Assembly: GCF_014397785.1 (NCBI RefSeq)
Contig: NZ_VZQQ01000046.1
Location: 1-49,009 of the forward strand
Direction of reading: 5' to 3'
Source: Paraburkholderia podalyriae
GTDB lineage: Bacteria; Pseudomonadota; Gammaproteobacteria; Burkholderiales; Burkholderiaceae
Length of the DNA: 49,009 nt
Part shown: positions 15,325 to 23,521 of the stretch, in pieces
How positions within the stretch are numbered: position 1 is the first letter of the stretch
Layout: each line of letters opens with the position of its first letter
Notes under the pieces: model-generated
Seen by the model: the letters and a program-made list of their open reading frames with translations, nothing else
Told to the model about the DNA's origin: nothing
The model's database searches: none
Made by a program: the position numbers and the translations under genes

Positions 15325-15338
15325 GTGATCCGTATCAA
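15325..15338 (+). promoter_or_regulatory. FNR-type operator (channel gene)
   Basis: GTGAT-CCGT-ATCAA matches 9 of 10. TACGAT (15360-15365) is centred 31 bp downstream. It lies 142 bp from the start at 15474, so the leader would be about 100 nt. Confidence 0.7.
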
Positions 15339-15473
15339 GGTCGGCCGAAGCTGCCCTCATACGATGGTTCAGCACCTCGCGTCAGCCGGTGGTTACAGCG
15401 GCGGCGCAGTCAAGGGACGCTGGCCGGTAACGGGATGGTTACCGGGCGTCGCAAAGTCGGATACGGTGGCGAA

Positions 15474-16331
15474 ATGAGCGATGATTTTCGCATTGCCGGC
15501 CTGGGCGGCATCGACCCCCATGACGGTCCGCGTGCGGTGCGCGCATGGCGCTGGCTGCAATGGGTTCTGTTGGGATTCAGCCTGCTGGCCATTCCCGCGT
15601 TCTACTTCGAACTGGCCGCCCACTCCACGGTCTTGCACCAAACGGGGCGGGCGCTCTACGCGTGCATGTCGGTCGGTTTCTCAATATCGCTCGCGTGGCT
15701 CGCGCGCTTGAGCCACAAGCCCCGGCGGTTTCTGGTGCGCAACCGCTATGACGTGCTGATCGCAGTGGGCGCAGCAGCTAGCGTCATTTCGGGCGTGTCG
15801 GCCTGGTCCTCGTTCGAATGGTCGATGCGCATTCTGTTCGTCGGAGTCGTGGCGGCGCGAATCGCGCTGTCGCTGCAAGGATTTTTCTCGCCCAACCGAC
15901 TGCTTCTGCTGCCCGCGATGGCTGCCGTGCTGCTCGCCTCGGCGGGTGCCGGTTTTTACTGGCTCGAACCGGGCGCGCACACGTATGCGGAGGGCGTCTG
16001 GCTCGCCTTCGAAAGCAGCGCGACGGTGGACTACGGCGATATGGCGCCGACCACGCCGGCCTCGCGCGTCTTCGCCGCGTTCGTGGTGCTGCTCGGCTAT
16101 GGGCTGCTGTCGCTGTTATTCGCGAGTATTGCCGCGCTCTTCATCGAACGGGAAGAGCGTCTGCTGCGTCGCGAAATGCATCGCGACATCAAGACCTTGC
16201 AGGCGGAAATCGCCTCGCTGCGAACGGAAGTGCTCCGCATCGGCGCCCACGCGCACGCCGACGACACCGCAATCGCTCGTCATCGTGCTGCGGGTACGCA
16301 TGATCGAACCAGGCGGGCGCGCGTCAGATGA
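15474..16331 (+). CDS. two-pore-helix potassium-channel-like membrane protein
   Basis: This 285-aa protein has about six hydrophobic segments (roughly 28-48, 58-78, 92-112, 118-134, 143-162 and 198-222). A pore loop before the last helix reads FESSATVDYGDMAP (180-192). This aligns with the K-channel selectivity filter T-V-G-Y-G-D, but the first glycine is Asp186. The C-terminal 60 residues form a likely coiled coil (REERLLRREMHRDIKTLQAE). The layout is like a voltage-gated-type bacterial K channel without a clear S4 charge ladder. The altered filter may change ion selectivity or abolish conduction. A weak GGTGG precedes the ATG. It is convergent with the broken chrA gene and has an FNR-type operator at 15325. 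Confidence 0.75.
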   Translation: MSDDFRIAGLGGIDPHDGPRAVRAWRWLQWVLLGFSLLAIPAFYFELAAHSTVLHQTGRALYACMSVGFSISLAWLARLSHKPRRFLVRNRYDVLIAVGAAASVISGVSAWSSFEWSMRILFVGVVAARIALSLQGFFSPNRLLLLPAMAAVLLASAGAGFYWLEPGAHTYAEGVWLAFESSATVDYGDMAPTTPASRVFAAFVVLLGYGLLSLLFASIAALFIEREERLLRREMHRDIKTLQAEIASLRTEVLRIGAHAHADDTAIARHRAAGTHDRTRRARVR

Positions 16332-16332
16332 C

Positions 16333-17480
16333 TCATCCGGCAAGCAGGATGGTCACCAGCACCACCGCCCACGACGGCGCACGCCACGTTCCGAGCAGCA
16401 GCAAGGCCAGCACGACGAGCACGAAATCCGCGCCGCTGTGCACGGCGCTCGTCCAGACCGGATCGTAGAGCGCGGCGGGCAGAATGCCGACCACCGCGGC
16501 GTTGATCGCGGCCATCGCCCGGCGCATCAGTGCGAACGCCCGCAGTTGTCCCCACAGCGGCAGCGTCGCGCCGACCAGCAAAAACGACGGCAGAAAGATC
16601 GCGGCTGTCGCGATCAGTGCGCCGCCGATTCCCGCCGGATGGCCGCTACTGGCGGCGCCGAGAAATGCCGCGAACGAGAACAGCGGACCCGGCACTGCTT
16701 GCGCGGCGCCGTAGCCGGCCATGAATTCGTTGGCCGACAGCCAGCCGCGCGGCACCACGACCGCTTGCAGCAACGGCAGCACCACATGGCCGCCGCCGAA
16801 CACCAGCGACTCGACCCGGTAGAACGCGGCGAACAGGTCGAGCGGATAGACATGCAGCCATGCGGCCGCCGCGGGCAGGCCGAACAGCAGCAAACCGAAT
16901 CCGAGCGGGCACGCGAACGCGCCGGCTTTCGTGCCGGGCATGCCGAGCGGCGCGCCCGGCACGTCGGCCGAGCTTTTCAGAAGTAGCGCGCCGATCCCGG
17001 CCGCGACGACGATCGACGCGATCTGGCCATACGTCACGCCAAGCACCAGCACCGCGATCGCGGCGCCTGCGGCGATGGTCGAGCGGGCGCGGTCGGGACA
17101 GAGCGTGCGTCCCATCGACCACACCGCCTGCGCGACGACCGCACCGCCGCCAGCTTGAGACCGCGCAGCAGACGAAGCGACGTCGCATCGGTCAGATGCG
17201 TGAACCCGCAGGCGAAACCGGTCAGCAGCGCGACCGGGGGCAGCGTGAATCCCAGCCACGCTGCCAACGCGCCGGCGATACCGCCGCGCATCCGCCCGAT
17301 CGCGATGCCGACCTGGCTGCTGCCCGGGCCCGGCAGAAACTGGCACAACGCGACGAGGTCGCCGAACGTGTGTTCGTCGAGCCAGCGGCGGCGCTTGACG
17401 AACTCGTCGCGGAAATAGCCCAGATGCGCGGCCGGACCGCCGAACGAAGTGAGGCGTGGCGCGCACGGCGCGACATGAAC
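16333..17480 (-). pseudogene. chrA: chromate transporter (ChrA family), 5' truncated and frameshifted
   Basis: The C-terminal domain is intact: FYRVESLVFGGGHVVLPLLQ and FMAGYGAAQAVPGPLFSFAA are the second CHR-domain signature. The N-terminal domain is in another frame (FGGPAAHLGYFRDEFVKRRR, then ALCQFLPGPGSSQVGIAIGR). The join lies near 17150 within GCCAGCTTGAGACCGC. At the 5' end the frame of the first domain is closed by a stop near 17487 and lacks the usual 15-25 leading residues and any start codon, so the gene is truncated as well. Chromate efflux by this copy is unlikely. It is convergent with the channel gene. Confidence 0.85.
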
Positions 17481-17521
17481 AGCATTCGGCGCTCAGGAAA
17501 AGCCCGCATCGACTCTATGTC

Positions 17522-17535
17522 TTGACGCAAGTCAA
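17522..17535 (+). promoter_or_regulatory. FNR-type operator variant
   Basis: TTGAC-GCAA-GTCAA is a perfect dyad, 8 of 10 to consensus. GATGAT (17557-17562) is centred 31 bp downstream on the plus strand, favouring control of the gene at 17668 over the decayed chrA. Confidence 0.65.
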
Positions 17536-17667
17536 GTGGCTCAAACCGTCCCAGCCGATGATCCAATCATCCCGCCGGCTGCGTCTCGTCAGTTTGGCCA
17601 CACGACCGCGGCGGGCAAGTTTGCTATGGAGCCCGCGCAAGAACGCTGGACGCCTGGGAGAGGGAAC

Positions 17668-18015
17668 ATGGGAGTCGGCATGCAAATCGTCTACCTCGGC
17701 TTCGTCGGAACGTCGCAAATCGAAGCCGAAGCCGCTTCGCAACTGGTGCGCCTCGAGCGTTTCAGCAGGTCCATCGCGGGCTGTCATCTGGCGATCGAAT
17801 TCATCCGTGCCGCGCTTCCTGACCAGCGGGCCAATGCGCAGCCAGGTGAGCCGCGCGAGCCCACGTTCGACGCCCGGCTCGACCTGACCATGCGCAGCGG
17901 CGAACTCGTCCCGATCAGACATTGTGTCGACGCCAACGTGCAAGCAGCGATCCGGGCGGCATTCGATTCCGCCGAGGAGCAACTGGTGCGCAATTCGCCG
18001 CGTACCCGGTCCTGA
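17668..18015 (+). CDS. HPF/RaiA-like ribosome-associated protein (putative)
   Basis: The product is 115 aa. After MGVGMQIVYLGFVGTSQIEA the pattern AASQLVRLERFSRSIAGCHL, followed by AIEF, resembles strand-helix-strand of the S30AE fold (hibernation factors HPF/RaiA), with a DLTMRSGELVPIRH strand and a final helix. Such proteins bind idle 70S ribosomes during stress; similarity here is by pattern only, and the basic surface of true HPF is less obvious. The start may be the ATG at 17668 (GGGAGAGG upstream) or the ATG at 17680 (GGGAG upstream). It is followed after 55 bp by a USP gene, presumably in one transcript from the operator at 17522. Confidence 0.65.
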   Translation: MGVGMQIVYLGFVGTSQIEAEAASQLVRLERFSRSIAGCHLAIEFIRAALPDQRANAQPGEPREPTFDARLDLTMRSGELVPIRHCVDANVQAAIRAAFDSAEEQLVRNSPRTRS

Positions 18016-18070
18016 TCGTTGCAGCGAGTGCCGCGACCGCATCGTTTTAACGCTCTATGAGGAGACAGGC

Positions 18071-18529
18071 ATGTATCGAAACATTCTGGTTGCCGTGGAT
18101 GGCAGCGAAGCGTCGAAATGCGCGCTCGATGAGGCGATCCGCATGGCGAAGCTGGCAAGCGCGAAGTTGACGGCGGTCTATGCGATCGACCAGTCGGCGG
18201 CCTTCACTTATGCGGGCGTATGCGACCCGCATCTGTTGACCGATGCCGCGCGCGAGGCCGGACGAAGCCTGCTGGACGACGCGCTCGCGAAAATGAAAGC
18301 CCTCGACGTGGCCGGCGATTCTGAAATCATCGAAACCCAGGGCATCGCCGAAGATATCGCAAGTTGCATCGCGCGGTGTGTCGAGCGGCGCGGCGCGGAT
18401 CTGGTGGTGATGGGCACGCATGGCCGGCGCGGCATGCGGCGCCTGGTGCTCGGCAGCGTCGCCGAGCGTTTTGTGCGGCATTCGCCGTGCCCTGTGCTGC
18501 TGGTTCGGGAAAGCGCCGCCCATGCCTGA
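18071..18529 (+). CDS. universal stress protein, single domain
   Basis: This 152-aa UspA-type protein begins MYRNILVAVDGSEASKCALD and has the complete ATP signature VVMGTHGRRGMRRLVLGSVA followed by SPCPVLLVRE. The central helix GVCDPHLLTDAAREAGRSLL matches the helices of the USPs at 7488 and 34809, so these three form one subfamily. GAGGAGA lies nine bases before the ATG. It is the second gene after the HPF-like gene. The pairing of a ribosome-hibernation-like protein with a USP fits a growth-arrest programme. Confidence 0.93.
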   Translation: MYRNILVAVDGSEASKCALDEAIRMAKLASAKLTAVYAIDQSAAFTYAGVCDPHLLTDAAREAGRSLLDDALAKMKALDVAGDSEIIETQGIAEDIASCIARCVERRGADLVVMGTHGRRGMRRLVLGSVAERFVRHSPCPVLLVRESAAHA

Positions 18530-18581
18530 GCATCGTCCTGACAGGCGCGCCATGTGCGGGACCGCAGCGCGCTGGCGTGCG

Positions 18582-18595
18582 TTGATACAGGTCAA
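18582..18595 (+). promoter_or_regulatory. FNR/Anr-type operator (phasin-phaB)
   Basis: TTGAT-ACAG-GTCAA matches 9 of 10. TACATT (18617-18622) is centred 31 bp downstream. It lies 114 bp upstream of the phasin start. Confidence 0.87.
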
Positions 18596-18702
18596 CCGCA
18601 CTTCAACGCGCGGGCCTACATTGAACCGTCTGCTGCGTCGCGCTGACCGGCAGTGAGAATTGCGGGCTCGCCTGCGTCCACCAAAACGATCTGAGGACCA
18701 TC

Positions 18703-19230
18703 ATGTCAACTGAATCCACCACGCCGCTCGATCTGTATCGTGCGAACCTGGGACTTTCACTGCGGATGCTCGGCTACGGACACGAATACCGCCGGCAAGC
18801 CTGCGAGTTCGAGATGCAACGCATCCAACGTGATCTTGCCGCGTTGAATGCGACGCGCGACGCCGCAACTGGCGCGCACGACTGGAGTGAACTCGCGGCG
18901 AGCTATCAGACGATGCTGCGCGACTATATGGCGGCCACTACGAATCTCTGGCAGCAGGGGCTCGTTTCGGCGGCCCGGCAGCAAACCGCGTGCAGCGACG
19001 GCATGCGCGACGCGCTCGCCGGATGGCACGCCGCGTGGACCGGCAATTGGCAACAGGGCGTCGGCATGAACCCCGCGACGCTGCCGCTGCAGGGCTGGAT
19101 GCGTCGCTTCGAAGAGATGGCCAGGGGCGCGCTGGACGGCGGCGCAGCACTCGGGCTGCGTACGGGTTCTGCGACACCACCCGCGCCGGCGTGCCGCTCC
19201 GCGCAACCGGGAGAACAGCATGTCGGCTAA
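18703..19230 (+). CDS. phasin-like protein
   Basis: This 175-aa helical protein begins MSTESTTPLDLYRANLGLSL. Long amphipathic helices (ACEFEMQRIQRDLAALNATR, WSELAASYQTMLRDYMAATT and TNLWQQGLVSAARQQTACSD) match the phasin pattern of a Q/A-rich helical bundle with W and regularly spaced hydrophobics. It would coat polyhydroxyalkanoate granules. The last 30 residues are Pro/Ala-rich. The gene overlaps phaB by 11 nt, which strongly supports a PHA role. GAGG precedes the ATG. It has a clear FNR-type promoter at 18582. Confidence 0.75.
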   Translation: MSTESTTPLDLYRANLGLSLRMLGYGHEYRRQACEFEMQRIQRDLAALNATRDAATGAHDWSELAASYQTMLRDYMAATTNLWQQGLVSAARQQTACSDGMRDALAGWHAAWTGNWQQGVGMNPATLPLQGWMRRFEEMARGALDGGAALGLRTGSATPPAPACRSAQPGEQHVG

Positions 19231-19966
19231 GCGCGTTGCCTTCATTACCGGCGGCATGGGCGGACTCGGCGCCGCCACTAGCCGGCGTCTTCACGACGCC
19301 GGCATGGTGGTCGCCATGTCGCATTCGGAACGCAACGATCACGTCGCCACCTGGCTGGTGCACGAACGCGAAGCCGGCCGCCGTTTTCATGCCTACGAAG
19401 CCGACGTGACGAGTTTCGATTCATGCGCGCATTGCGCCAAACGCGTGTTCGACGAATTCGGGACGATCGACATTCTCGTCAACAATGCCGGCATCACGCG
19501 CGATTCGAGCTTTGCAAAAATGAACAAGGACGACTGGGATGCGGTACTGCGCACCGATCTCGACTCGCTGTTCAATATGACCAAGCCGTTGCTCGGCGGG
19601 ATGGTCGCGCAACGTTTCGGGCGCATCGTGAATATCGGCTCGGTGAACGGCGCGCGCGGCGCTTTCGGTCAGACCAACTACGCAGCGGCGAAAGCCGGGA
19701 TTCATGGCTTCTCGATGTCGCTGGCGCTGGAGGTTGCGAAACATGGCGTGACGGTCAACACCGTCTCGCCCGGTTACCTCGCGACCGCGATGACCGCGGC
19801 CGTGTCGAAGGATGTAATGGAGACGAAGATCTTGCCGCAGATTCCCGTGGGCCGTCTCGGGCAACCCGACGAAGTGGCCGCGCTGGTGGCGTTCCTCTGT
19901 TCGGACGACGGGGGTTTCGTCACCGGCGCGGAGTTCGCCATCAATGGCGGCATGCATATGGGCTAA
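19220..19966 (+). CDS. phaB: acetoacetyl-CoA reductase (PhaB-type short-chain dehydrogenase)
   Basis: This 248-aa NADPH-dependent SDR reduces acetoacetyl-CoA to (R)-3-hydroxybutyryl-CoA for PHB. The nucleotide loop is TGGMGGLG (10-17), NNAG follows at 88-91, and the catalytic triad is Ser141, Tyr154 and Lys158 (GSVNGARGAFGQTNYAAAKA). The tail FVTGAEFAINGGMHMG is typical of PhaB, whose sequence it follows closely. It overlaps the phasin gene, so both are made together. In an oxygen-limited cell this step also consumes reducing equivalents. A terminator hairpin follows at 19998. Confidence 0.92.
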   Translation: MSAKRVAFITGGMGGLGAATSRRLHDAGMVVAMSHSERNDHVATWLVHEREAGRRFHAYEADVTSFDSCAHCAKRVFDEFGTIDILVNNAGITRDSSFAKMNKDDWDAVLRTDLDSLFNMTKPLLGGMVAQRFGRIVNIGSVNGARGAFGQTNYAAAKAGIHGFSMSLALEVAKHGVTVNTVSPGYLATAMTAAVSKDVMETKILPQIPVGRLGQPDEVAALVAFLCSDDGGFVTGAEFAINGGMHMG

Positions 19967-19997
19967 AACGGGCTAAAGCGGTACGGATGGCGCTTCA

Positions 19998-20026
19998 GGG
20001 CCGCGCGGCGAACGACTGCGCGGCCC
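19998..20026. terminator. hairpin between phaB and the convergent kinase/ATPase gene
   Basis: GGGCCGCGC and GCGCGGCCC form a perfect 9-bp stem around an 11-nt loop, followed by ATTT. It ends 4 bp before the stop of the convergent gene. Confidence 0.65.
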
Positions 20027-20029
20027 ATT

Positions 20030-21700
20030 TCATGCGTGGGCTACGTCCGCATCGGGCGCCGCCGTTTCGTGCATTTCATGCATTGACTGCGTGTCCAGGC
20101 GTTCCAGCAATGCTTGCCAGTACTCAATATGCGCGAAGGCGCCCACGGGCACCTCGGTATCGAAATGTACCGTGCAAGCCATCTCGCCTGCGCTGAGCGG
20201 GTCTTCATTCGCCAGTTGCCTGATCAGAACGACCGGCCCGGCGTCCGACTCCGCATGCGCCTGCGCGGCGCGCCTGCTGACGCGTTCCGCAAGCAGGCAG
20301 GTGCGCGCATGAAAATCGAGCACGATGACAGGAACCGCCAGCGCATCGGCCAACGCCGCAAACCTCGACCGGTGATCGCGCTTCAAAAATGTCGCGTCGA
20401 CCAGCGCTGGATAACCCGCGGCCAGCACGTGACGCGTGAGCGCCAGCAGCGTGCCGTAGTGTCGATCGATCGAGTCCGCCGAGTAGGCGGCGCGCGGCAA
20501 CGGCTGCGCATCTATCGGCGCGAACGGGCGTGGGCGTTTGCGTTCGATGTCGCTGGACACGCGTATCTCACCGATCAGATTGACGAGCGCCTCGCTCGCC
20601 ACCGATTTGCCCGAACCCGAGTAGCCGTGGCATAGCAACAGATAAGGGCGCGGCTTTGCGATCAGGCGTCCGGCGAGCCGCAGGTACTGATGGGTCTCTA
20701 CCGATTCGCGGTCCGTCGGGCCGCCACGCGCCTTCAGCGCCGCAACGAGCGCTCGCACCAGCGCGCGATAAACCATGTAGTAACGCAGTGCGGGCAATGC
20801 GGCGAAGTCGCCGGTGCGTTGCAGCCAGCCGTTCAGCAACCGGGCGGCAAGATCGTCCCGGCCGTGCGCCTGCAGGTCCATCAGCAGGAAACTCAAATCA
20901 CTCGCCACGTCGATCCACCGCAACGCGTCGCTGAATTCGATGCAATCGAACATGAGCACCCGCTTGCCACGACGCAGCACGTTGTCGAGGTGCAGGTCGC
21001 CATGGCACTCACGCACGAAGCCGCCCGCGCGGCGCGTTTCGAAATGTTCCGCGAGCCGCTCGCCGTCTTTCTCGCACCATTGACGAAGTGTGTCCGGTAG
21101 GGGCTTGCCGGTCTCGCGTCCCAGCGCGTCCAGCACGGTGTGCATTTGCGTGCGTACCGTCGACGCCGAACCGAAGCCGCGTCGCGGTGCAGCGCGCGCC
21201 GCACCGCGATGAAACGCGGCGAGGCTGTCGGCCAGCGCGTCGATCTCCGCGAAACCGAGCGCGTCGCGCGCGAGCAATGCCTGGAATACGTCGCGCTCGT
21301 CGAAACGCCGCATCTTGACCGCGTGTTCGACAACGTGCCCGTGGTGCCGGATCTTGCGCACGCGGCCCTGACGCACGATCGTCTCGACGCCGCAATACAA
21401 CTCGCGCGCAAGGCGGCCGTTCAACCGCGCTTCGTCCTCGCACGCGCGTTGCCGCACGGCGGGCAGCGTGAAATCGACAAAGCCCGGATTGACCGGTTTC
21501 TTCAGCTTGTACGCGTAACGGCCGGCCAGATAGATCACGGAGATATGCGTTTCGATCCGGCCAATGCGGCCGGCCGGATGGCGGTATGAGCAGGGCCGTT
21601 GCAAGGCCCGGTCGATGGCGCGCCAGCCGCGTTGCGCAACGCGTTCGCGTTGCCGGACGTGCAGCGGGCGGTGACGCGGCGAGGGGAAATGTTCGGGCAT
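20030..21700 (-). CDS. aminoglycoside-phosphotransferase-like / P-loop ATPase fusion protein
   Basis: This 556-aa protein has two domains. Residues about 45-330 resemble the APH/choline kinase fold: HISVIYLAGRYAYKLKKPVN gives the nucleotide Lys, CHGDLHLDNVL the catalytic Asp, and VLMFDCIEFSDALRWIDVAS the metal-binding Asp. Residues 345-530 form a P-loop kinase domain with LLCHGYSGSGKSVASEALV (Walker A). This architecture is widespread as a bifunctional phosphotransferase/ATP-binding protein; the substrate is unknown and drug resistance is not implied. The start is the ATG at 21700 with CGGAG upstream. Its FNR-type operator is at 21762; it diverges from the alcohol dehydrogenase, which has its own. 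Confidence 0.88.
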   Translation of the reverse strand: MPEHFPSPRHRPLHVRQRERVAQRGWRAIDRALQRPCSYRHPAGRIGRIETHISVIYLAGRYAYKLKKPVNPGFVDFTLPAVRQRACEDEARLNGRLARELYCGVETIVRQGRVRKIRHHGHVVEHAVKMRRFDERDVFQALLARDALGFAEIDALADSLAAFHRGAARAAPRRGFGSASTVRTQMHTVLDALGRETGKPLPDTLRQWCEKDGERLAEHFETRRAGGFVRECHGDLHLDNVLRRGKRVLMFDCIEFSDALRWIDVASDLSFLLMDLQAHGRDDLAARLLNGWLQRTGDFAALPALRYYMVYRALVRALVAALKARGGPTDRESVETHQYLRLAGRLIAKPRPYLLLCHGYSGSGKSVASEALVNLIGEIRVSSDIERKRPRPFAPIDAQPLPRAAYSADSIDRHYGTLLALTRHVLAAGYPALVDATFLKRDHRSRFAALADALAVPVIVLDFHARTCLLAERVSRRAAQAHAESDAGPVVLIRQLANEDPLSAGEMACTVHFDTEVPVGAFAHIEYWQALLERLDTQSMHEMHETAAPDADVAHA

Positions 21701-21761
21701 GGTCGGCTCCGGGAAAGCAATGAGGGCTCGTCCAGCATAGGCACGACCGGATGAGCGGCGC

Positions 21762-21775
21762 TTGACGGAGATCAT
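21762..21775 (-). promoter_or_regulatory. FNR-type operator (phosphotransferase/ATPase fusion)
   Basis: TTGAC-GGAG-ATCAT matches 8 of 10. TATGCT on the minus strand (21739-21734) is centred 32 bp downstream. The start codon lies 68 bp from the operator centre. Confidence 0.65.
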
Positions 21776-21808
21776 TCATTCGAGCGGACGGCGGCGGATG
21801 AACATCGC

Positions 21809-21822
21809 TTGATACATGTCAA
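21809..21822 (+). promoter_or_regulatory. FNR/Anr-type operator (alcohol dehydrogenase)
   Basis: TTGAT-ACAT-GTCAA matches 9 of 10. TAAAGT (21844-21849) is centred 31 bp downstream. The start is 75 bp from the centre. Confidence 0.87.
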
Positions 21823-21889
21823 TCGGCGCGCTGCGAGCCAGCCTAAAGTCAGTCGTAGGCAAGCCCGCATCGATCAACGGAGGCAGCAT

Positions 21890-22930
21890 ATGAAAGCGCT
21901 CGTGTACCAGGGTCCCGGGAAGAAATCGCTTGAGGAACGGCCCATTCCAAAGCTCGCGGCGCCCACCGATGCGATCGTCAAAATGACGCGCACCACGATA
22001 TGCGGCACCGATCTGCATATTCTCAAAGGCGACGTGCCGACCTGCGAGCCGGGACGCATTCTCGGCCACGAGGGCGTCGGCGTCGTGCAGCAGGTCGGCA
22101 CGGCGGTATCGTCGTTCAAGTCCGGCGACCGGGTGCTGATTTCATGCATTTCGTCGTGCGGCAAATGCGATTACTGCCGGCGCGGAATGTATTCCCATTG
22201 CAGCACGGGCGGCTGGATTCTCGGCAACAAGATTGACGGCACCCAGGCCGAGTACGTGCGCATTCCGCACGCGGAGACGAGCCTCTATCCGATTCCCGCT
22301 GGCGCCGACGAAGAAGCGCTCGTGATGCTCTCCGATATCCTGCCGACCGGCTTCGAATGCGGCGTACTGAACGGCAAAGTGCAGCCCGGCAGTACGGTGG
22401 CGATCGTCGGTGCCGGGCCGATTGGCCTCGCCGCGCTGCTGACCGCGCAGTTCTATGCGCCGGCGCAGATCATCATGATCGACCTCGATCCCAACCGGCT
22501 CGAAGTCGCAGGCGGCTTCGGCGCCACTGCATGCATCGATAGCGGCCATGACGATCCCGTTGCGGCCGTGATGAAGCTGACCGAACAGAAAGGTGTGGAT
22601 TGCGCAATCGAAGCGGTCGGCGTGCCTGCCACGTTCGAACTGTGCGAGGCGCTTGTCGCGCCGGGCGGCGTGATCGCGAACGTCGGCGTGCACGGCGTCA
22701 AGGCCGATCTGCACCTTGAACAGCTGTGGGACCGCAACATCGCGATCACGACGCGTCTGGTCGACACCGTCAGCACGCCGATGCTGCTCAAGACGGTGCG
22801 CGCGGGCCGCATCGATCCCGCGCGGCTGATTACGCACCGCTTCCAGCTCGAAGACGTGGCCGGTGCCTACGACACCTTCAGCCGTGCCGCGGACACGCAT
22901 GCGCTGAAAGTGATTATTGAAGTGTCCTAA
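21890..22930 (+). CDS. zinc-dependent alcohol dehydrogenase
   Basis: This 346-aa medium-chain dehydrogenase has catalytic zinc ligands Cys38 (ICGTDLHIL) and His60-Glu61 (GHEGVG), a structural zinc site Cys90/93/96/104 (CGKCDYCRRGMYSHC), and an NAD(P) fold with GAGPIGLAA (about residues 175-183). It would interconvert an alcohol with an aldehyde or ketone, a way to regenerate NAD+ when respiration is limited. Substrate range is not readable, though the close GTQAEYVRIP block is common in broad-range isopropanol/ethanol types. GGAGG precedes the ATG. It has its own FNR-type promoter. The Hsp20 gene follows 85 bp later. Confidence 0.92.
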   Translation: MKALVYQGPGKKSLEERPIPKLAAPTDAIVKMTRTTICGTDLHILKGDVPTCEPGRILGHEGVGVVQQVGTAVSSFKSGDRVLISCISSCGKCDYCRRGMYSHCSTGGWILGNKIDGTQAEYVRIPHAETSLYPIPAGADEEALVMLSDILPTGFECGVLNGKVQPGSTVAIVGAGPIGLAALLTAQFYAPAQIIMIDLDPNRLEVAGGFGATACIDSGHDDPVAAVMKLTEQKGVDCAIEAVGVPATFELCEALVAPGGVIANVGVHGVKADLHLEQLWDRNIAITTRLVDTVSTPMLLKTVRAGRIDPARLITHRFQLEDVAGAYDTFSRAADTHALKVIIEVS

Positions 22931-22975
22931 CCGGCGCGTTGCGCGACGCATGCGCACCCGCGCCATTAACCCAGT

Positions 22976-23008
22976 CCCCTATCCATGACCGTAATGGATG
23001 ATAAGGAG
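22976..23008 (+). promoter_or_regulatory. possible RNA-thermometer hairpin over the hsp20 ribosome site
   Basis: ATCCAT (22981-22986) pairs perfectly with ATGGAT (22994-22999) over a 7-nt loop. After a GATA bulge, the Shine-Dalgarno AGGAG (23004-23008) can pair with CCCCT (22976-22980) at four of five positions. This would hide the ribosome site at low temperature, as in the thermometers known upstream of many small heat-shock genes. It is a fold drawn by eye, without energy calculation. Confidence 0.4.
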
Positions 23009-23015
23009 TGACACG

Positions 23016-23447
23016 ATGAGCAACTTGACCCGTTTTGACCCGTTTGCAATCGAACCCATGTCGGATCTCTTTCAGGGCCTGTTCCGCCCACTGCGCGGTG
23101 GCGCGGGCGGGGAAGTGCCGCTTGCCGATATCAAGGTCGATGTGACGGAGAGCGATACCCAGTACACCGTGAAAGCCGAACTGCCCGGCGTCGAGAAAGA
23201 CGATATCGACGTGAAGATCGACGGTAATCTCGTATCGATCAGCGCCAAGGTCGAGCGTAAGCAGGAGCTGAAGGAGGGCGAACGCGTGGTTCGTCGCGAA
23301 CGCTATTCGGGCGCCGTCAGCCGTTCGTTCTCGCTGCATAGCGAGATCGATGAAGCCACTGCAACGGCGCAATACAAGGACGGCGTGCTGTCGCTGACGC
23401 TGCCCAAGAAAGCGGCCTCCGCGCGCAAACGCCTGCCGATCAGCTGA
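23016..23447 (+). CDS. small heat-shock protein, Hsp20 family
   Basis: This 143-aa protein has an alpha-crystallin domain at about 40-135: PLADIKVDVTESDTQYTVKA, ELPGVEKDDIDVKIDGNLVS and the C-terminal strand DGVLSLTLPKKA, which holds the conserved G-x-L motif. The N-terminal arm contains RFDPFAIEPMSDLFQGLF. It holds unfolding proteins as an ATP-independent chaperone. I chose the ATG at 23016 with AAGGAG rather than the upstream ATT/ATG ORF start. No FNR operator is seen in its 85-bp spacer, so it may be read from the alcohol dehydrogenase promoter or controlled at translation. Confidence 0.93.
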   Translation: MSNLTRFDPFAIEPMSDLFQGLFRPLRGGAGGEVPLADIKVDVTESDTQYTVKAELPGVEKDDIDVKIDGNLVSISAKVERKQELKEGERVVRRERYSGAVSRSFSLHSEIDEATATAQYKDGVLSLTLPKKAASARKRLPIS

Positions 23448-23521
23448 TTGGCGCGGCGCTGGGCGCACCGCTGCACGTCCCGGCGCAGCGGCAACCCTTG
23501 CATGCCATCAAGGAGCAGGCA

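Noticed and set aside
15474..15560. CRP rather than FNR control of the channel gene, from the GTGAT half-site at 15325
   Set aside because: The other half is ATCAA, a perfect FNR half, and the spacing is N4 instead of the N6 of TGTGA-N6-TCACA.
20114..21589. Several plus-strand open frames over the phosphotransferase/ATPase gene
   Set aside because: They are GC-skew shadows. The minus strand has Walker A and kinase motifs.
20030..21700. Aminoglycoside resistance gene
   Set aside because: The APH-like fold is fused with a P-loop kinase in a common housekeeping-type architecture. Nothing indicates drug modification.
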